In this document: positions 21,453 to 25,045 of the stretch, piece after piece
How positions within the stretch are numbered: the stretch's first letter is position 1
Layout of the letters: each line of letters opens with the position of its first letter
IMG/VR virus record: IMGVR_UViG_3300024344_000120
Coordinates: 1 to 25,045 of that record
Length of the DNA: 25,045 nucleotides
Direction: 5' to 3' (one strand)
Origin: a virus
The notes under the pieces: model-generated
Seen by the model: the letters and a program-made list of their open reading frames with translations, nothing else
Told to the model about the DNA's origin: nothing
Database searches by the model: none
Position numbers and translations under genes: made by a program

Positions 21453-21479
21453 AAGTCTGTCAATCCTTATTTATTCGGA

Positions 21480-22010
21480 TTAAGATGCAAATAACATCGT
21501 TCCTGTAGCAGCACCATTTGTAACTGCTGCATCTGGATTCCACTTACCAGCGTTTACATACCATTTACCATCTTCTTCGCAAATAAAATCAATGGTAGAA
21601 CCATGTGAGTAAATATTTACAGAGTCGTTAGTTGGTGTAAAAACCAAGTTAGTTTCATCAGCCACAGATGCATCATAAGTAATTAAATTACTTGAGGTGG
21701 TTGGCATAACGCAACCAGTTTCCCAAACATCACTTCCAGCGCAGTTAAATGTCAATACAGCGGTTCCACCTCTAGGATCATCCTTAAAGTTGAACACTAC
21801 TACTGTACCAGCTTCCGCTGCTGGTAAAGTAGCTGTAACAGCAGCTGCCCCAGTATATGTAGGAGAATTAATTGCATTAGCAACAAGCGTACAAGCATTA
21901 GAACTTACAGTTGGAGCTTCAACACTCAAACCAAAATAAGTTCCAACAAAGCCTTCTTGTAAGGCTTCACGGTATTTACCACTATTAGGATTAATTTTAT
22001 CAGTCTTCAT
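21480..22010 (-). CDS. Decoration or head-fibre protein candidate
   Basis: The 176-residue protein is strand-rich and low in charge, with PTVSSNACTLVANAINSP, AVTATLPAAEAGTVVVFNF, DSVNIYSHGSTIDFICEEDG and a Gly/Ala tail. Starting directly downstream of the major capsid gene, with its own excellent ribosome site, AGGAGG at 22016-22021, it is well placed for a highly expressed capsid-surface (decoration) protein or head fibre. Its sequence pattern resembles the head-fibre-like beta domains that share a core of VFNFKDDPRGGTAVLTFN-like hairpins. There is no membrane segment. The family is not certain. Confidence 0.6.
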   Translation of the reverse strand: MKTDKINPNSGKYREALQEGFVGTYFGLSVEAPTVSSNACTLVANAINSPTYTGAAAVTATLPAAEAGTVVVFNFKDDPRGGTAVLTFNCAGSDVWETGCVMPTTSSNLITYDASVADETNLVFTPTNDSVNIYSHGSTIDFICEEDGKWYVNAGKWNPDAAVTNGAATGTMLFAS

Positions 22011-22021
22011 AGTTTACCTCC

Positions 22022-23395
22022 TTATATGCCTTCTACGTTATAAAGTGCGTGTGATTCTGGTAATGATATTTCAAGACCAGCTTCAGTAATAATCATATCT
22101 TTACGTAAATCCTCATCAGAGTTTTGTACGTTAGTAATAATATGAGTATCACGATTTAAACCATTTCCAACTAATGGACGATAAGAGCATTTGCTCATAT
22201 CAGCCATAAGCATCATACCAGAAGAAATTCCTCTGAATAATGGTTCTTTAACTAAATGCATAGTTCCATGGATAGTGTCAATAGTCATAATTTTATGACC
22301 GAACTGACCTTGTCTTTCTTCAAAGTTGTAACGATTAATTCCATTACTAATACCGCCAATAGAAGCATCCATAAATGCACCATCACCTAGCTTGTTAAAG
22401 AAAGTAATTACTGGCAATGAAGCCAATACTAACCTGTCAGCTGAACCTCCTCTTGCTGGGTCAAAGATAACCTCTAAGTCAGCAAGCAATCTGTCATAAG
22501 TAAGCTCTGCTTGAGCAACACTACGATAGTAAGGTGCTCCACTTGTATATGAAAAAGCACTGTCATCAGTAGTTGGATTAGCATTTTTTACAATATGTCC
22601 AACAATACCTTCAGTATATTGAATGCCACCAGTTCTTGCTTTTTGTCCAAACAACATTGCGCGCTCAATATCTACTTTATGCTCACGAAGTTTGGTTGCC
22701 CAAATTCTTTCGAATTCATTTGCATAACCGCGATATCTAGTTGCGATTGCTGTATTAGATAATTCACAAGCTGTCTTAAAGATTTGTGTATAACCATAAT
22801 CATCTTCAATTTCACTTGAGAAAGTATCTGGTGAAGCAGAACCTTCAGCGAATGCAGTTCCAACAACTTGTGCAGCGTCATTATCTGCAAGTACGTTATA
22901 TCCACTAACATTTGCGTTTGATACGTCAATAATCTTACCAGTAAATGAACTAGTTGAACCAGCATCAGTAACTGCGCTATCTACTCTAACTAATGTTTGA
23001 GCATAACCAGCTGTGCTATCAACTGTACTTACTGCAAAGACCATTCCTTTTATTAGCCAATCAACTGATGCTCCGCCAGTAGTGTCGACACTGAATGCAT
23101 AAGAGCTTCCAGCTGATACAGCACTACCACCATTAACAGCAGCGGCAAGTAAAAAATTACGACTAGTCCAATCAATCTTAGAACGATTTTCTAAGAAACG
23201 AAATACAGAATCATCTGTAGGGCTTTTTGCAACCTGAGACAAGTATACGAAGAATGGTGATTCTTCTGGAGCCAATTCAGCAACTCGATCACTAAAATCG
23301 TATAACCGCCTTCTATCAGGAGCTTGACCTACACCTGCGCTAGTAGCAGCAGCCGTAATATTACTAGAGAGTTTTGTTCCCTGTGTAATAGCCAT
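22022..23395 (-). CDS. Major capsid protein (HK97-fold, SU10-like)
   Basis: The 457-residue protein is the size expected for a podovirus capsid subunit and lies directly after the scaffold. It begins with a short flexible arm, then RVAELAPEESPFFVYLSQVA, and the middle contains the segments FKTACELSNTAIATRYRGYA, EFERIWATKLREHKVDIERA and MLFGQKARTGGIQYTEGIVG, a helix and loop pair characteristic of SU10/DUF5309-type capsid proteins. The final third, with DRLVLASLPVITFFNKLG and HKIMTIDTIHGTMHLVKEPL, suits the A and P domains of the HK97 fold. GGAGG nine bases upstream of ATG 23395 gives a very strong ribosome site. The family is assigned from motif pattern and position. Confidence 0.8.
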   Translation of the reverse strand: MAITQGTKLSSNITAAATSAGVGQAPDRRRLYDFSDRVAELAPEESPFFVYLSQVAKSPTDDSVFRFLENRSKIDWTSRNFLLAAAVNGGSAVSAGSSYAFSVDTTGGASVDWLIKGMVFAVSTVDSTAGYAQTLVRVDSAVTDAGSTSSFTGKIIDVSNANVSGYNVLADNDAAQVVGTAFAEGSASPDTFSSEIEDDYGYTQIFKTACELSNTAIATRYRGYANEFERIWATKLREHKVDIERAMLFGQKARTGGIQYTEGIVGHIVKNANPTTDDSAFSYTSGAPYYRSVAQAELTYDRLLADLEVIFDPARGGSADRLVLASLPVITFFNKLGDGAFMDASIGGISNGINRYNFEERQGQFGHKIMTIDTIHGTMHLVKEPLFRGISSGMMLMADMSKCSYRPLVGNGLNRDTHIITNVQNSDEDLRKDMIITEAGLEISLPESHALYNVEGI

Positions 23396-23404
23396 TTTTA
23401 ATAA

Positions 23405-23409
23405 CCTCC
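23405..23409 (-). promoter_or_regulatory. Strong ribosome-binding site of the capsid gene
   Basis: GGAGG followed by TTATTAAAA before ATG 23395, the best-matching site type in the window. It fits the need for high capsid synthesis and shows that the host uses SD-led initiation. Confidence 0.7.
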
Positions 23410-23424
23410 GTTATTTATTTTATT

Positions 23425-24300
23425 TTAAAGTAATCTTCCTGCGTTGCCAGCCTTTAAAATCCTATCCCAAGAAACATCAACTTCGCTTTTTACACTAGGC
23501 TCACCGCCTTGTAAAACACCAGCTGATTTTGGCATAGCTTGAGTATTAGCCACAGCTTGTATATTTTCAGATGATGGAGCATTTACACCTTTATTGTAAT
23601 GCTGTCTGTAAACATTGAGTAATAATTCAACTGGCAATTGATCTCTTGGAGTCATTGCAAAGTTAATAAATTCTTCAATTTCACTATCATCTTCCATACC
23701 ATACTTAGACTTTAACTCGCCTTTTAAATTTTGCATAGCAACCTGACTTTGGATACCAGCCATCTGTTCGGTGACTGCTTCGTTAACCAAAGCCTTTTCC
23801 TTCTCTACTCGTAGTTTATACGAAGGAGAGTCGGGTTTGTAATAGGCTTCCCACGGGTCAAATGAGGATTCATCAACTTGATTATCAGGTTGAATCGTCT
23901 CATTGCTAGTAGTAGGTTTTCCCTGTAATCTTTCCTGTATAGCTTCAACTACATCAGGTCTAGATTCTAAAACATTTTGCAATTGTTTTAAAGGTTCCAT
24001 TTGTTGAACTTGAGATTGCAAAGAATCGTATTCAGCTTTTTGTTTATCATACATAGATTGGAATTTTTTAGTTTCATTTTCCCAATCAGTACCATAATCT
24101 ATTTGCTCTTCATTACCTTCATCGGTAATAACACTAGGTGTTCTTACAACACCTTCACCCTCAGCTTCCATATTTTCATCAACTGAGACTTCTTTGCTAA
24201 CTACCTCAACGTCTGGCATTGATATATCAATACCCTGACGATCTTCAACTAACTTATCTTCATAAGTCTTTCCTACTTGTTCTGTTTTCTGGTCTTCCAT
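23425..24300 (-). CDS. Scaffolding protein
   Basis: The 291-residue protein is acidic and mostly helical, with a low-complexity N-terminus (VSVDENMEAEGEGVVRT), a long coiled coil (FQSMYDKQKAEYDSLQSQV then QQMEPLKQLQNVLES), the segment SSFDPWEAYYKPDSPSYKLR and a C-terminus with VDVSWDRILKAGNAGRLL. It lies between the portal and the major capsid gene, the standard place for the scaffold that shapes the procapsid, and the composition fits. Scaffolds often bind the capsid through a C-terminal helix; the final RILKAGNAGRLL could serve. No protease motif is seen. The start ATG 24300 overlaps the upstream small gene by 28 bases. Confidence 0.75.
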   Translation of the reverse strand: MEDQKTEQVGKTYEDKLVEDRQGIDISMPDVEVVSKEVSVDENMEAEGEGVVRTPSVITDEGNEEQIDYGTDWENETKKFQSMYDKQKAEYDSLQSQVQQMEPLKQLQNVLESRPDVVEAIQERLQGKPTTSNETIQPDNQVDESSFDPWEAYYKPDSPSYKLRVEKEKALVNEAVTEQMAGIQSQVAMQNLKGELKSKYGMEDDSEIEEFINFAMTPRDQLPVELLLNVYRQHYNKGVNAPSSENIQAVANTQAMPKSAGVLQGGEPSVKSEVDVSWDRILKAGNAGRLL

Positions 24301-24434
24301 TCTTCCTTTCCGAATCTCTTTACTCCTAAAATGGGCGATACCAATAGATATCCCTTAGGTAAAGCTTGACTCTGATTGTTAACCTTAAACGCCTTCTTCG
24401 GCACCCTGTATGCCTTGTCCTTGCTTTTGACCAT
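24273..24434 (-). CDS. Small basic protein between portal and scaffold
   Basis: A 53-residue frame beginning MVKSKDKAYRVPKKAFKVN with the second half LPKGYLLVSPILGVKRFG and a basic tail. I prefer ATG 24434 (AGG eight bases upstream) over TTG or ATG at 24461, which would add nine residues. It overlaps the portal end by 50 bases and the scaffold start by 28 bases, in other frames, so the coding status rests on its fit between two coupled genes and on its strand-like hydrophobic patch. Function unknown. Confidence 0.45.
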   Translation of the reverse strand: MVKSKDKAYRVPKKAFKVNNQSQALPKGYLLVSPILGVKRFGKEEWKTRKQNK

Positions 24435-25045
24435 ACTTAGCCTGCAAATCAGCTTTGTCAATTACATTTTCTAACTTGTTCAGATTTTTTCTTTCTTTAT
24501 CTTTTATATCACTAAGAACGGAATCTAATCCAGTCTTAAATTTCTGAGTAATAGTTTGCTTTCTAGCATTTACTGCTTCACGTTCTGACGTTTGCAAATC
24601 ACCACTTAGTTTCTTAACCTGTTCTTCAAGTTGTTGTATGTAACCTTGCATCTGACTCATAGCACCTTTCCGTTGCAAGACACCTTCTTTGTCGTAGATT
24701 TCTGTTTTCTTTAAAACCTCGACATCATCTACCAAGCCCAACTTATAAGCATCTAAATACATATTGTACTCAGCCATCTTATTAGATGGTAGCGTTGAAC
24801 CTGATATTATCCGAATATCGTGCTGACCAAGAGAAATATCATTCTCAATAGACATTAACTCATTAGTTTTATCATCATACATTCTATTGTTGATGGTAAA
24901 TTCTGTTAAGTCATTGTTTGGTTGCACGACTCTAAAAGTCTTTTTAAATCCATAGTGTCCTTTGCAAAAGTTATATACTACTTTTCCAAGAACATCTAGG
25001 CTTCCCTCTATATCTTTAAGTTTGGAACGTCCTCTAGTCTCTCCC
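24385..25045 (-). CDS. Portal protein, C-terminal part
   Basis: The reading frame is open to the right edge, so the gene starts outside the window; about 220 residues are visible. They include DIEGSLDVLGKVVYNFCKGH, DIRIISGSTLPSNKMAEYNM, and YLDAYKLGLVDDVEVLKKTE, the last two resembling a block conserved in podovirus portals, followed by a long coiled coil (MQGYIQQLEEQVKKLSGDLQ then KFKTGLDSVLSDIKDKERKN) and a Gln/Gly-rich tail. A dodecameric portal would join capsid and tail and contact the terminase. GTG 24927 is an internal codon, not the start. The position directly before the scaffold and capsid supports the call. Confidence 0.7.
   Translation of the reverse strand, partial: GETRGRSKLKDIEGSLDVLGKVVYNFCKGHYGFKKTFRVVQPNNDLTEFTINNRMYDDKTNELMSIENDISLGQHDIRIISGSTLPSNKMAEYNMYLDAYKLGLVDDVEVLKKTEIYDKEGVLQRKGAMSQMQGYIQQLEEQVKKLSGDLQTSEREAVNARKQTITQKFKTGLDSVLSDIKDKERKNLNKLENVIDKADLQAKYGQKQGQGIQGAEEGV

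Noticed and set aside
21439-21470. Possible minus-strand promoter: TTGACA followed by TATTCA
   Set aside because: The spacing is 19 bases and the -10 match is poor; the same bases form the hairpin, so I do not call a promoter.
22672-22965. 97-residue frame inside the capsid gene, same strand
   Set aside because: Fully inside the major capsid gene in another frame, Leu/Gln/Ile-rich as expected from a shifted frame, no independent start signal.
1-25045. CRISPR arrays, tRNA genes, insertion sequences, integrase or attachment sites
   Set aside because: I saw no regularly spaced direct repeats outside coding repeats, no cloverleaf candidates in the short gaps, and no transposase or recombinase genes.

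Overview
The window looks like part of an AT-rich, tailed double-stranded DNA bacteriophage genome, most likely a marine podovirus-like phage known mainly from environmental sequence. Two blocks of genes converge near position 760. A short plus-strand block (1-700) holds the end of a replication or recombination block. A very long, tightly packed minus-strand block (767-25045) is the virion and lysis operon. I see no tape-measure, sheath or tail-tube genes. Instead there are a portal, scaffold, capsid, small adaptors, a nozzle-like beta protein and large hydrophobic internal (ejection) proteins, which fits a short-tailed phage. Terminase would lie beyond the right edge. The host cannot be named. 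Strong Shine-Dalgarno (SD) sites, such as GGAGG before the capsid gene and AGGAGG before its neighbour, argue against a typical Bacteroidota host. The many GTG and TTG starts are placed in TAATG, ATGA or TAGTG overlaps, so most of the operon is translationally coupled.

Plus-strand block: a fragment of a RecA/RadA/DnaB-like ATPase with a KNRYG motif and an apparent frame break, then a small HExxH metalloprotease-like protein, then a 58-codon homologue of ribosomal protein bS21 starting at 523 inside the end of the protease gene. A strong hairpin with a T tract (726-768) ends the block.

Minus-strand block, in transcription order (right to left): portal C-terminus; a small basic protein; scaffold; major capsid protein; a decoration or head-fibre candidate; an intergenic hairpin; a small protein; a zinc ribbon; two overlapping lysine-rich peptides; a 417-residue structural protein with an adaptor-like head and a long seven-residue repeat; a protein built of five 11-residue NTSPSWT repeats; two adaptor-like proteins; a repeat-containing fibre protein; a small amphipathic protein; and a fibre with a C1q-like tip. 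Next comes an envelope cassette (11383-15503): a His-cluster membrane protein, an exported HMA (CxxC) domain, an exported thioredoxin-like protein with both catalytic Cys replaced by Ser, a lipoprotein, several one-membrane-segment coiled-coil proteins, a two-segment holin-like protein, an XhlA-like protein, two DDxVW small proteins and an M15 peptidase endolysin. The operon ends with the nozzle-like protein, three or four internal virion proteins including one of 1155 residues, and a chain of very basic small proteins.

The points I consider most worth pursuing are the phage bS21, the exported HMA/thioredoxin-like/His-cluster group beside the lysis genes, and the unusual number of small membrane proteins there. 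Seven of the small genes or start assignments listed here come from reading the gaps and overlaps directly. No gene-free stretch exceeds 300 bases; the longest is about 100 bases at 21382-21479.
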